A stretch of DNA of 64,000 nt, from assembly GCA_026120035.1 (NCBI GenBank), contig JALRME010000029.1:310001-374000 (forward strand), read 5' to 3'. This document shows, one piece after another, positions 35,758 through 46,591 of the stretch (the first letter of the stretch is position 1; each line of letters begins with the position of its first letter). The DNA is from Coleophoma eucalyptorum. Lineage: Eukaryota; Ascomycota; Leotiomycetes; Helotiales; Dermateaceae. The notes beneath the pieces are model-generated. The model saw only the letters and a list, made by a program, of their open reading frames with translations. It searched no databases and was not told the DNA's origin. The translations under genes were made by a program, and so were the position numbers.

Positions 35758-36575
35758 ATGGCCAAGATCTCGTACGTGCTCAATCCTCGAATACCCGCCC
35801 CGCCGCCCTTCCGCTACAAAAGCGCTGTCGAAACACCGCGCGACCTTTTCGGGATGAATTACTGACGATTTCTCTGCAGACGTGGTGCCCCAGGTGGCAA
35901 GCTTAAGATGACCCTCGGTCTTCCAGTGTAAGGCCTCCAAAATACGAAATCTGCGATGGATAGGGAAGGATGCTGATGAAGGATTTTACAGCGGTGCCGT
36001 CATGAACTGCTGCGACAACTCCGGCGCACGAAACCTCTACATTATCTCCGTTAAGGGTATTGGTGCCCGTCTCAACAGATTGCCAGCTGGTGGTGTTGGT
36101 GACATGGTTATGGCCACTGTCAAGAAGGGAAAGCCCGAGCTCCGAAAGAAGGTTATGCCAGCTGTTATTGTCCGCCAATCCAAGCCATGGAGACGAACTG
36201 ATGGTGTTTTCTTGTACTTCGAGGACAACGCCGGTGTTGTAAGTGGAGATTTCTTATGGTCGAACGATTCTATCGATGGAAAATGGATGCATTCTTGGGC
36301 TTGAGTCGGATTTTGGGAAGGGATTGAGAGGGGCCAGGGAGATATGGATTATTTGAGTCCTCATCAGGAGGGAAGCTACGGTTCCTCGAATTAATACTAA
36401 CTTCTTCGTCACAGATTGTCAACCCCAAGGGTGAGATGAAGGGATCAGCTATCACTGGACCAGTCGGAAAGGAGGCTGCTGAGCTTTGGCCAGTAAGTTA
36501 CAGCTAACATTTCATGCTGATACGGTGCTAACCATTCTCCAGCGTATTGCTTCCAACTCTGGTGTCGTCATGTAA
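35758..36575 (+). CDS. rpl23: 60S ribosomal protein L23 (uL14)
   Basis: Structural protein of the large ribosomal subunit near the 30S/40S bridge. Five exons (35758-35771, 35880-35927, 35992-36238, 36415-36492, 36543-36575) join in frame to 139 aa, the family size. Exon 1 codes only MAKIS, exon 2 [16 protein letters not shown], then [19 protein letters not shown], the uL14 signature including [20 protein letters not shown], and the end [18 protein letters not shown] and ASNSGVVM. The gene is intron-dense near its start, as is usual for fungal ribosomal-protein genes. A TTAGGGTT telobox upstream suggests growth-linked control. Very secure. Confidence 0.97.
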
Positions 36576-37566
36576 AGGGTTTTTCATTTCGGGGTCTGGG
36601 AAACGGGAGCTTTGCTATTACATGAGTTCATAGCGATCAAAAAATGACGCATGCCACCAAGCAGATGAAGTTCAAAGGAATGAATTTGGTGATTCCAATG
36701 TTGCACTTCGACCATGACCCGGTTTATGAGTATATACGACTTATTGTCCGTTACCAGCTGGGCTCACAGACCGGCCGTAAGTGCGGGCAGGAGGTGTGTT
36801 TTGTGGGCGAGTGTGATGTGGAATTGATAATGGACGGCTGTAGGTAAGCTTATACGCAATGAATAGGTCGATACGATTTCCAGATGCGAATCTCGATTAA
36901 CTCTCAAGGGTGTGTGGATTGCGTACAGTTCGTGCCTTTTTTTCTCCGTCAGTTGTGGCAAAACACATAGACTCTCGTATGGTTCGACTTCGCGTCGCAC
37001 GGAAGCTCATCTCTCCTGATTGACTTGGCGGTCCTTGGCATGCATATTTGCATGGTTCTTTCGCCGGCATTTCTTTTATCGATTCTCCCCTCTTCCCTAA
37101 AATATCCTCTTCTCCGTGGCTTGACGACCTTCTTGATTAAGTTCATATAACCATGTCCTCCAATGGCTCATCCTTCCCCTTCCACGAGGCCTCTCTCGAC
37201 TCTGCCAATGCGCTGCACGTGTTGAAACTTAATCCGGCATTGAGGGAATCTCACTTTACGACACTGATCAAGCTGCCTCGCGATCTGCAAAGAGACCTTA
37301 ACAGCTGTGATAATGACGGCATTCAGGGATCTTGCCCTGCGGCTCAGTGGCCGAGAGACAATTGATAATAGAGTTCAACTACCACTGTCTTATTGCTTCG
37401 CAAGGTATGGCTCAGGGTTGAAGATATAACGATCGCAGAACTACGTTACGTCGAACTTGTTTGGGTTCAATCTCCGAAGAGTGTCCTGGCCGTCGCTATA
37501 AAGTGTTGCTTAGGTCCTTGAGAATTGGTAGGCTCATCAGACATTTCATACCATAACACAAGCACC
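36576..37566. other. Intergenic region with one weak small frame
   Basis: Contains the 3' UTR of L23 and the promoter of the EEP-jacalin gene. The only coding-like piece is the 70-aa frame at 37153-37365, listed separately. Confidence 0.5.
37153..37365 (+). CDS. Small hypothetical frame (70 aa)
   Basis: An ATG-started frame encoding MSSNGSSFPFHEASLDSA, LHVLKLNPALRESHF and TLIKLPRDLQRDL, with plausible amino-acid balance. No family is recognised and no intron is needed. It ends 200 bp before the next gene. It may be a small gene, a truncated exon or chance. Confidence 0.22.
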   Translation: MSSNGSSFPFHEASLDSANALHVLKLNPALRESHFTTLIKLPRDLQRDLNSCDNDGIQGSCPAAQWPRDN

Positions 37567-38978
37567 ATGGCCGTCCAGTCTATTCTCTTCAGCCTTGCAG
37601 CTGCTACGCTGGCCTCGACTGCCACCGCTGCTACCAGTGGAGAGTTCAGTATCTTGTCCATGAACGTAGCTGGTCTCCCAGCTATCTTTAACTCCAACGA
37701 TGTTACTGGTGACAAAGCAACAAATGCCGGAACCATTGGATCCTACTTTGCCGAGTACGACTATGACATGATTCACGTGCAGGAGGTACATCTTTCAAAT
37801 ACCGCTGCTGTTCAGATATCATATTGACAATTGCAGGATTTCAATTACCATGCATACATTTATGCTACGGATGACCATCCTTACCGCACTGCCACGTCTG
37901 GAGGTGCTGCTATCGGTAGCGGACTCAACTCTCTTTCAAACTTTGACTGGATTGACTTCAGCCGCACTAAATGGGATACCTGCTCTGATGCCTCCGGTTC
38001 TGATTGCTTGACGCCAAAGGGCTTCACTTTCATGCGAGGAATCATTTCAGAGGGTGTTTATATTGATTTCTATAATCTGCACGCAGACGCTGGGTCAGTA
38101 TCTACGTCTTAGATTAGAGCTACTACTGACGTCTCACCAGAACCGAAGATGGAGACGAGACGGCCCGTGAGGCCAACTTGCTGCAGGTTGCTGAATACAT
38201 CGACACCTGGTCGACTGGCAACGCTGTCATGGTATTCGGAGACACCAACTCTCGTTATACCCGCTCGCTGGATAACATTACCGTCTTTCAGATTGAGAAC
38301 AGCTTGACGGATGCATTTGTGCAACTGGAAAGAGACGGCGTCAACCCAACTGTCGAGACGATTTGCGACAACCCATCTTTGATCAACACCTGCGAAACAG
38401 TTGACAAGGTCTTCTACCGCAGCTCCAAGGCATTGACTCTAGATGCAACCTACTTCAACTACGAGTCCTCCAAATTCGTGCAATCCGATGGCTCAGTCTT
38501 GAGCGACCACAACCCTATCACCGTCAACTTGACCTGGTCAGTTAGTTCCAGCCTCCGCCAATCTGGCTTCTGGGGAGGTCCACACGGCACTTGGTTCAAT
38601 GATTTGGACTCCATCCCAGACAGCCCCAAGGCCTCCGTCCTCAACTTCGCAGGAGGAAGCCGCCTCGACTCCGTTGGTCTGACGCTTACAGATGGTACTA
38701 CCTTCACCCACGGTGGAACTGGCGGTACCGCCGTCAGTCTTACACTTGGCAGCTCCGAGTACTGGACCTCTGCAGAGCTTTGCGAGGACAAGTATAACGA
38801 TGAGACGAGAAATTTCTATATCCTTGCTACAACCAGCGCTGGAAACACTTTGAGTGCTGGCACGTCAACATCCGATTGTACTACATTTACCGCACCCACG
38901 GGATGGCAAATTGTTGGATTCATGGGCCAGGATGGCGATGAAATGGACCAATTGGCTTTTATTTATGCTCCTCAGTAG
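37567..38978 (+). CDS. Secreted endonuclease/exonuclease/phosphatase with C-terminal jacalin-like lectin domain
   Basis: Three exons (37567-37785, 37837-38093, 38141-38978) give 437 aa; the ATG has a CACCATGG context and a signal peptide (MAVQSILFSLAAATLASTATA). The EEP fold (Mg-dependent phosphodiesterases such as DNase I and neutral sphingomyelinase) shows FSILSMNVAGLP, MIHVQED (metal-binding Glu), FYNLHADAG, VMVFGDTNSRY and VLSDHNPITVNL, i.e. all catalytic blocks including the final SDHNP. From about residue 300 a jacalin-type beta-prism begins (FWGGPHGTWFND) and closes with QIVGFMGQDGDEMDQLAFIY, a typical lectin end. The fusion suggests a phosphodiesterase targeted to glycans; nucleic acid versus phospholipid substrate cannot be decided. 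Confidence 0.85.
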
Positions 38979-39897
38979 ATTGAGGGTTTGATGATTTGAT
39001 GACAAGGGTTTGGAGAACCGGTGGTTTGGTGATTGGGGCTATTTCGATTCTTACTTAACATTCGAGTGTAAATTTCCTTTGTTTAAATATACGAGTATAT
39101 ACAGTATGATAATCATAGTCATAGTCATGAAAACTATGTCCCTAATCCTGTACTCTTAAAGTTGTTGAGGTACGAAACATAATTTCCCTTCTGTTCATGG
39201 CTGTTATACTATTATGCTGTACAAGCTTTATTAGCAACTCTTAACTTGGTCAATCTATAGCCACATCATCTAAAGTCTTCTCATTCGTCGTAGTATACAA
39301 TGCTGTATCCGACCGCCAAAACAGTACACCTGCGTTGCCAGCTAAACTATACCTCGTTGCAGCAGAACTTGAAAGACCAATTTTCTTCCTAACACCTGTA
39401 AGGATTCAAGCAGGTTATCAATATACGAAAGGCTAGGGAATAGTTTCCTGGATGCTTAACCAAATTTCAACAAGCTATCCACGATGGTCCAATACAGAAC
39501 AGATCAAACAATTTCTTGTAGGCGACAAGACGAACAAGATTTAAGCACCTTGCCTTAGAAAATCAAACATTAGATCTACTTTTTCTCTAAGAGCATATAA
39601 GCCTGCGATAACCGGCTGTCCGTTCACTTGCCTTGCAAGAAGCGAGTAAGCGAAAGTATCGAGAATGCAGCAAAATAAAAAAATAAAAATAAAAATAACT
39701 CTTACTTCGGACGATGGGAAACAAGCAGAGGTACTCTAAGGCACCAAAGAAAAGAGGAAGAAGGCTTTGCTAGCTTTTCCATGAATATTTTCGTCGTGCA
39801 AAAGGCAGCAAGACCCAGCTCAAAAAGGGGGGGGAAACTCGCCAGCATCTCTGCCTGAAAAGAAATGCAAAAAAAAGATTAAAAATAAACTCATATT
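38979..39897. other. AT-rich intergenic region
   Basis: 3' flank of the EEP-jacalin gene. It has short TCATAG/AGTCAT repeats near 39110-39130 and an A-rich AAAATAAAAA tract at about 39670-39700. No gene was recognised. Confidence 0.5.
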
Positions 39898-40015
39898 GAA
39901 CAGAGTGGGACTCGAACCCACGCCACTTTCGTGACCAGGAGATTGTATTCATTGCTGAATGCGAATTAAGGATGGGACCTTAACCTGGCGCCATAACCAG
40001 CTCGGCCATCTGTCC
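39898..40015 (-). tRNA. tRNA-Leu(AAG) with intron
   Basis: On the minus strand the acceptor GGACAGA pairs with TCTGTTC. A D-arm with GCCGAGC is present, the anticodon stem CCAGG/CCTGG closes a TTAAGGT loop with anticodon AAG, a long leucine variable arm (CAC...GTG) follows, and the T-arm is GTGGG-TTCGAGT-CCCAC. A 37-nt intron (39941-39977) sits after position 37, the canonical place. Confidence 0.93.
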
Positions 40016-40718
40016 TAGATGATGATTGTTGACGAGATCTGCTTATTTCATATTATGTTTACTCGAGGGGTGTGTGCGCCCACAGAGAGGAAAAGGTGTG
40101 TGTGGAAGAAGCGAGTGTTTGAATCCCGAAGATGCTAAACTATTAGGCGTGATAACCGAGAGGGAAGCCGAGAGATAGAGATGAACACCATGATGGCCCG
40201 AAACTTCATTTATAAGGAAAAAACAACCAGGCTTGGTCTTGTAAGGGAGAGAGGCGGATCAATCGATCAAGTCGAATAAAATACGGTCAAATTATACCTC
40301 CTTTCTGATGCACTACGCATTACCACAGTTGAGCATTTTCAATAAGTTGAAGAGATGTGCTTATAGCTATTTGGCGTGATTCTTTTAAGAGCTTAGCGGC
40401 CGTGAACTTTCAAAGTTCATGGTTCAAATAGTAACAAGATAAGAATGGAATAATAAGGAGGTTTACACAGACAACAGAGCCACTCACCTATTTTAGTGAT
40501 ATGGTTACAGGCAAAGCAAAAACATTTTACCAATTATGTTTTCTGTGACCTAGAAAGGCTAGAAGAAGAAGAATAGATTGGGACCTGTGATAGTAGAACT
40601 GCAATTCAAAGCCTTGGGTTAGATATGCACGAGAAACGTCTTTTAAACCCCTTATATTTCATTCTCCTATGTGATACCAAAAAACCTCTATATCATGTGC
40701 AACATTTCGTCATATCTA
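40016..40718. other. AT-rich intergenic region
   Basis: Flank between the tRNA-Leu(AAG) 5' side and the end of the GH76 gene. No gene was recognised. Confidence 0.5.
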
Positions 40719-42512
40719 TCATATCCTACCCTCCCATTCCCAGGCTGCTCTCAGAACACTCAAACCACCGCCCTGCGTTTCTACAGTGCGTCCTCGACCC
40801 CTATCATTCAAATCTCTGATGCCGATCTCAGAGTTTGAGGACGGTTGGACAAGAAGTGATTCAATCAATTCCCCTTGCCCCGTCTCCTCTCGGTCTACAC
40901 GGCTCTTCCAAATACTATCGTCTGGGACTTCCATGTTCTTGTAGTCAATAGCACCATCTGGGAGTTCAGTTTGAAGACTCAATCCAGACACTGATTTTGG
41001 TGCACCCCACCAAGATCCAAATCTGCCGCTATCCCCCCTCGTACTTAGAGCACCTCGAGCATTTCGTAAAACCCAGCTCTTGTAAGACTTGCAAGTAGTG
41101 TCGTGCCAGTCCCTATCCATCTGGGCTTGACGGGCACTGAAGGCTTCTCCTGCCTTAGGGAAGTGCGCAGGAAGTTGCGAGCAGAAGCTTGTGAGATGAT
41201 GGAAGAAGATGCCTTTGAAGGTCTGTCCATCTTGAGAGCAGGATCCACCAGCATCACAAGCATCCTCCAAGATACCGGCTCGACCGAGTCCATGCCACTG
41301 TGGGAGCTCCTTGATCTCGCTGTCTCCGTGAACTACTTCTTCAAGAGCGCGATCCTTTTTCAAATCATAACCCGTCGCAGCTATGACATTTTGGATAAGT
41401 TTGTGTCCATCTTCCAAATATGATCGAGCACTTGTCGCTTCGTATAGGCCTCTCTGGCCAGTAAGCAATACTCCTTGGTTGTATGTGAACACCATATTAT
41501 TTCTCGCGTCGCATTTTGTGTTTCCGTGGGTATCGTTTTTATACGGACGATTTGGCAGTCCTGAAATGTGAAAGCCATCTGTGTATAGTCCTCGTTCATC
41601 AGTCATATTTGAGCTATTCAGCCATTTATATGCTGCAACAGCTGCTGCGAGATATTTCGGGTCATGCGGTCCCGTAGGTCCTCCAGGAGGCTCATTCCCT
41701 CCTTCAGCATCGGCTCTAAAGGGTGACGAATTCTCGTCGCCTGGGAAGTACAAATACATGCTTATTGATGCAGCAATGTACAGCTCATTCGTGATCGCGT
41801 TCTTGTAAGGCAAAAGATAAGGTGACCAGATCATTCCACCACCACACAAACTTGTGTCCCACCCTTGGGAAGCCAAGTCCCAGAATATTCTTGCTCGATG
41901 CGCAAATGCTGGAACCCACTGGTTTCCATACCACGGATTATCTCCTTCTCGGACTTTATAGTGCAATGCAGAATGAAACTTTATGAACTTTATGCTCTCC
42001 AGCCACCCTAACACCACCCATAGCATATCATCATATGCCTCTGTCCGTAGAGCGAAAGCATCTTGACCGAAATATGAGGCAACGAGCTGGGAGAAGTATC
42101 CATTGATTCGATTCTCGTTCGCCTGCGTGGGGTACCGGTCTTCGGAAGATGTTGGGAGGAGAGGAAATGAGGTGGAAAGAGTAGTAAGCGCTGCTGAGAG
42201 GTAGGTGCCCACCACAGCTGACGTCCAGTCAATCGACGTAGGCCATATTCCCTGCCATACTACAAAGTAGTCCTTTTGTAACACGTCCAGCGCGTCCAAC
42301 AGTGCAGGAAGAGTTTCTGGCACTTTCGAAGGTATATGTGTGCTTGGTGTTGTCTTGGTGCTCCCAGTCGGCTCTTGCCATATCGGAATCTCGCCCACAA
42401 CCTTTTGCAGCGCTGCTCTCGGGATCAATGTGCCAACTGTAGACGATGCAAGTAAGAAGATGCAGAGAAGTAAGAGAGGTGTCGATCGTCGCATTGAAGT
42501 AAATGCCGCCAT
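40719..42512 (-). CDS. Secreted glycoside hydrolase family 76 (alpha-1,6-mannanase-like) protein
   Basis: A single-exon gene of 597 aa with a signal peptide after a short basic start (MAAFTSMRRSTPLLLLCIF). The (alpha/alpha)6-barrel features of GH76 are visible: RTEAYDDMLWVVLGWLE carries the catalytic-type Asp-Asp pair at about residues 161-162, then NPWYGNQWVPAFAHRAR, GGGMIWSPY, ITNELYIAASI, LYTDGFHI and FTYNQGVLL. GH76 enzymes cleave alpha-1,6-mannan backbones; fungal members such as Dcw1/Dfg5 process cell-wall GPI mannoproteins. No GPI-attachment signal is seen at the C-terminus (WEWEGRI), so this looks like a free secreted enzyme. The C-terminal 90 residues past SGRFGSWWG are poorly conserved-looking. 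Confidence 0.82.
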   Translation of the reverse strand: MAAFTSMRRSTPLLLLCIFLLASSTVGTLIPRAALQKVVGEIPIWQEPTGSTKTTPSTHIPSKVPETLPALLDALDVLQKDYFVVWQGIWPTSIDWTSAVVGTYLSAALTTLSTSFPLLPTSSEDRYPTQANENRINGYFSQLVASYFGQDAFALRTEAYDDMLWVVLGWLESIKFIKFHSALHYKVREGDNPWYGNQWVPAFAHRARIFWDLASQGWDTSLCGGGMIWSPYLLPYKNAITNELYIAASISMYLYFPGDENSSPFRADAEGGNEPPGGPTGPHDPKYLAAAVAAYKWLNSSNMTDERGLYTDGFHISGLPNRPYKNDTHGNTKCDARNNMVFTYNQGVLLTGQRGLYEATSARSYLEDGHKLIQNVIAATGYDLKKDRALEEVVHGDSEIKELPQWHGLGRAGILEDACDAGGSCSQDGQTFKGIFFHHLTSFCSQLPAHFPKAGEAFSARQAQMDRDWHDTTCKSYKSWVLRNARGALSTRGDSGRFGSWWGAPKSVSGLSLQTELPDGAIDYKNMEVPDDSIWKSRVDREETGQGELIESLLVQPSSNSEIGIRDLNDRGRGRTVETQGGGLSVLRAAWEWEGRI

Positions 42513-44048
42513 GATGCTGGATGAGGGGAAATCGAAATCTAACTCTCGCGGAGGAAATGATCAAAGAGAAACAACTGAAGACATCTATAGCACACGCATA
42601 GCAATGATGATGGCGGTCACGCAGAAGAAGCACAAGACAGGGCTGAGATGCAATTGAAGAAGTTTGTCGGAGACATGTCCTCGTGCTCAAGCCTCGATAC
42701 CACTGCGCTCCGCTTCCCGGTTTTGGCTTAAGTTGCCGTATCGCAGACACGCGGGGTAAGGTAGCGACCCTCTAGACTCACACCTACGGGGGGAGTGGCT
42801 TGATCATGTGCAAACTACCTCCATTTGGCTGTACATCGTAGTGAACAATCATCATTTCACTTCATGTTTGAACCCTAACCTCAATCGTTAAAGGCTTATT
42901 TCTGAGGAGCCTCGGGCGTCTGGAGCGTAAAGTGCCGAGGAGCAAGTCTGTTCCCATTTATAATATCGACTGACTCCAGTCCCGCAAATTCCTCTCCGCT
43001 GTTGTATCGCTTAACAATCTCTGGAGAACTCCTTCAATCTCCAATGACAGCCGTTGAAATGCCTCAGGTGAGAGTAGGGCTGCAGTAGCTGGAATGTCTG
43101 GTTCTGTATGCTCCACATAAAATTGCCATCTGTGAGAGTTCAAATCAGACCAGTCGTAGATTTAAGAGCTATGTCTAAATTCTGCATTGCAGAAAATATA
43201 TATATTCCAGCCAAAATGCCGCGGTTTCTGTGAGAGAACCCGAAAGACCAATTGATGTGACCAGAAGCCCACGGCAAGATCTCCTTTATTTTCCATTGGA
43301 AATGACCCATAACGATAACCCAAAGCATTCAAACATGTAGATGGAGTAATCTATGACTATCGTGAAATTCCAAGTAATCTTAATTGAAATAATTTCTACG
43401 AAAGTCCCCTTAATTTTTAATTGACTTGTTTGTACAAAAACAATAAAACTACATGCATATCATGACCATCCAGCCACTACAATACACTCGTATCATCCGA
43501 GAGTAACATGACAACGTATCTATGACACCAAATCATTGATCCTTTTAATTGTTCTTCTTCACGCAAACATTTGAAGTATAAGCCAGAATTGTGCTATTCG
43601 TTTTGGGGGGGGGGGGGGGAAGGGTGTTCAGTTCAGTATCTGTGCGCTCAAGAGCACCCCACTTCGTAGTTCTACTCCTCGCACGTCATGGTAGTGACTT
43701 GAATAGCATGAGCCATACAAAGGGACTACTTTGAATATCGGGACAAGCAACGGTGCCAAATATTGCGAAAGGTATTCGCACCTCTGGAATGCAAAAAGAA
43801 AAGAAAGTTCAATATAATTGAGTCTACAGTATGGTACATCACGTGAACACCAAAGAGGATAGGCATTTATATAACTTATCTTAATCGTAATATTTTGAAT
43901 TTTCAAATTAAACCAATTTTTAAGATTTTATTATGAATCGGTCTATACTAGGTAGTAAATGTGCGAAGATTTGACTCTTTCCGTTTGATTGACATTTATA
44001 GTACAAAATAAACAACATTTGATAAATCAATTAAGATTTTCTTGATCT
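42513..44048. other. Intergenic region with gene remnant and poly-G tract
   Basis: Contains the GH76 promoter, a coding-like remnant at 42897-43330 (listed separately), an unbroken G15 run at 43605-43619 and AT-rich sequence up to the tRNA pair. Confidence 0.5.
42897..43330 (-). pseudogene. Possible gene relic with frame shifts
   Basis: Minus-strand pieces look coding in different frames. One encodes WQFYVEHTEPDIPATAALL onward. About 60 nt from its end, another frame opens to SSPEIVKRYNSGEEFAGLES and GNRLAPRHFTLQTPEAPQK before a stop near 42897. Upstream, 43140-43328 encodes a 62-aa frame. No splice sites connect the first two frames, so a frameshifted relic is likelier than an intact gene. 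No family is recognised. Confidence 0.25.
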
Positions 44049-44151
44049 GGGAGTCTGGCCGAGTGGTTAAGGCGCTGTGTTCAGGTAATTAGCTTCGGTT
44101 AATAATCTCGCAGTAGGGCAACCTGCGCAGGTTCGAGTCCTGCGGCTCTCA
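44049..44151 (+). tRNA. tRNA-Leu(CAG) with intron, copy 1
   Basis: Acceptor GGGAGTC pairs with GGCTCTC; anticodon stem CTGTG/CGCAG with loop TTCAGGT gives CAG. The variable arm is AGG-GCAA-CCT and the T-arm GCAGG-TTCGAGT-CCTGC. A 22-nt intron lies at 44086-44107, after position 37. A run of seven T follows the gene as Pol III terminator. Confidence 0.95.
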
Positions 44152-44283
44152 ATTTTTTTGGATTCTGATCTTGCCCCTCCATGATTTTTTTGTGGACTAA
44201 GAGACTAAGAAGAATATATTTCTATCCATACAGTGACTTTGCGAATACGACCCTTGAGACGCATAAGCGACTTGTTTGGAATC

Positions 44284-44386
44284 GGGAGTCTGGCCGAGTG
44301 GTTAAGGCGCTGTGTTCAGGTTACTGGCTTCGGCTAATAATCTCGCAGTAGGGCAACCTGCGCAGGTTCGAGTCCTGCGGCTCTCA
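44284..44386 (+). tRNA. tRNA-Leu(CAG) with intron, copy 2
   Basis: The mature tRNA sequence is the same as copy 1; only the 22-nt intron (44321-44342) differs. Both introns can form a hairpin closed by a TTCG tetraloop. A T7 terminator follows. It begins 235 bp after copy 1. Confidence 0.95.
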
Positions 44387-45525
44387 ATTTTTTTGTTTTT
44401 ATAGGCCAAGAAGGAAGTCCTTTACCCCCCCCCCTATCTATACAGTAACTTCCTAGATAGAATTTTCAGATATATACGCAATTTGTTTGATAGGCTCTCC
44501 CCAAATGACTACCTTGATTAACGTCTTTTACGGAGGCCACGATAAAAATTCAAGACTACTAAATCCCCTGTAACTTAACCGAGCATTACCTGTATTCCCT
44601 TGACTCTGCGGTGACCTTCGTAGAGTCTCGAGAGCCCTAACGTTCCATTAGAGAAACTAGACAGTCGTAAAATACTTTTCACTCTCACTTGCTAACATAT
44701 GAAGATGCAACTAGAAGTATCCACGATGTGATAAGAGCAGATTAGAGTCATGTCATACTATTGCTATGCTAAATCTTTCCCCTGTTCTTATGATAAATTT
44801 TGACAGAAGTAGGGACTTTGTCACCTATTGTATCTGAAGTGTCGAAGCTTGAATATCAGAAGTTCCCAGGGAAGACAATACCGAAATAGTCATATCAATG
44901 TGGTACCGAGATAACGTACTAATTTACTGAATGCAAGTGATAATGATATTGAATGGAGTCTAACTTGGATGCTGCTGGGCTGAGGTACCATTAGGAATGT
45001 AGCATATAATTATCAAATTATTATGGTATTTTAATTCAGCCGTCTACAACGATAGACTATGCTTTGCTATGGTCGAAAAGACTGAGAGCTTGGAATCACG
45101 ATTCTTGAAGTACAAGATTGCGCGCTGGCCTTACCAACGAAAAATGGGTTATTTGGAAAACTGGAATCTCTGGTTACTGGCTTTCCAAAACCTAACGCAA
45201 CCTGCTAGGAAAAATTCTCTCTTGGTAGTTCTTGCTCACTTTTCTTCTCAGAGGAACTTCATGTGAGGTATCAAGATAATGCATACCTACAGAGGGGTGG
45301 GAGAGAGCATACCCAATTCAAGTTGTGTTATCACCATCAGATGGAAACACGACTGGCAAGAATATGGCAGTACTTTTTTGGACTATGTATGAGCTTAGCA
45401 CTGCGATCCTTGTCTCAGAGAAGTCCAACATACCTTTGTAGCCAAATTACATACGCCGATTAATCTCTACCTCGAGATACATCGGCTCTTTAACGTGCTC
45501 AGCTCGTGCTGAAATCCGCATCTCC
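44387..45525. other. Intergenic region between tRNAs and Y14
   Basis: Contains the flank of the second tRNA unit with a C10 run at 44425-44434. AT-rich, no recognised gene; the 65-aa frame at 45069 shows no family resemblance. Confidence 0.5.
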
Positions 45526-46036
45526 TCAATCCATCTCAGCGTCCTTGCGTGCTGGACTACGACTCCTGCTCCTCGCCCTTCCCTTTGCTGGAGGTCTACC
45601 GCCTGACTTGCCCTTTCCTGGTGGTGGTCGTACGAACGCGAAATCAACCTCAATTGTCTGATCCAGTAACTTCGTGCTATGTGCTCCATCGATCGCCGCG
45701 CGCGCCTCGTCCAAGGTTGGGTACTCAATGAGTGCGTATCCCTGAGGTCAATGAGCTTCAGTCCACTCTAGAAATCATACAACATACCTTAACGTAACCA
45801 GTTCTTCTATCCAAGTTGAGGTGTAGGTTCTTGATCTCGCCGAAGTCCGCAAATTTGTCGTTCAGATCCTCCTCGCTTGCTTCTTCGTGGACATTCGTGA
45901 CGATGATAATCCAACCTTCGATGGAGCGGACGGCAGTCGCATTGGAGTGTGTGGTCATGGAAGCGTTCTTGGGCTCATTTTTGTACTCAGCCTCTGGAGA
46001 GACGGGGACGTCGACGTCCATTTCGGTGTCGGCCAT
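45526..46036 (-). CDS. Y14: RNA-binding protein Y14 (RBM8A), exon-junction complex core
   Basis: Y14 pairs with Mago nashi in the exon-junction complex deposited on spliced mRNA, in the nucleus and on exported mRNP. Exons 45788-46036 and 45526-45741 (46-nt intron) give 154 aa. An acidic N-terminus precedes one [23 protein letters not shown] is the Y14-type first strand and helix, followed by [17 protein letters not shown] carrying RNP1, and [16 protein letters not shown] closing the domain. The tail is RS-rich ([12 protein letters not shown]), as in metazoan Y14. The EJC was lost in budding yeast, so its presence fits an intron-rich filamentous ascomycete. Very probable. Confidence 0.93.
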
Positions 46037-46591
46037 GTTAAGAAGTGGTGATGGGTTATTAGAAGAATGTTTGGTATGTGGTGCGCAGAGCCTGAAATAT
46101 CAGCAGTGTTGAGACAATGATGCTGTCTGGGATCGAAAGCGCAAGGCTGAAGTGATCTTGAACATTTGAACCTTGGTCTGGAAATCCAATCCCTCACGTG
46201 ATCAAGAACGGCCGAGTATTCTCGCGACTCTTTATGTATGGTCGTTTTAATTACAACTTAATCTTAATATTTCCAAAGATCAGATTGGTCCTGGTACCTC
46301 GCCAATTGACTGATCCATAATATTCTTCCCTCCTGTGGCGGAGTTGCACTAGATCTGCTTGCAGCTTCCTCTTCTGTCCCTAAGGCCACAAGGCTACGGC
46401 GATACCGGCCAGTAGTATTGAATATCATTGGCTTGACCATTTGATGCTTGGGTAGTTCTCAAATCGTATGCATCATATACGACATGGTATAACGCTATTC
46501 CGAGTATAATGCATATATAGGAGCCAAGTCTCCCGTTCTTCATCGTCATGGTTGACACGTATAGAACATACAAAGTAGTTCTGCTTTCGAT
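46037..46591. other. Divergent promoter region between Y14 and the MFS transporter
   Basis: 555 bp shared by two divergent genes. No extra gene was recognised. Confidence 0.6.

Larger units (their letters stand above)
44049..44507 (+). repeat. Tandem segmental duplication of the tRNA-Leu(CAG) unit
   Basis: Two units, 44049-44283 and 44284 to about 44507, each have a tRNA-Leu(CAG), a T-run terminator and a diverged flank. The flanks still share a CTATCCATACAGTGACTT-like block and a TACGC...TTGTTTG block, so more than the tRNA itself was duplicated. Confidence 0.75.

Noticed and set aside
42229..42750. 173-codon minus-strand frame overlapping the GH76 start
   Set aside because: Different frame from the certain GH76 gene, whose signal peptide and catalytic motifs are intact.
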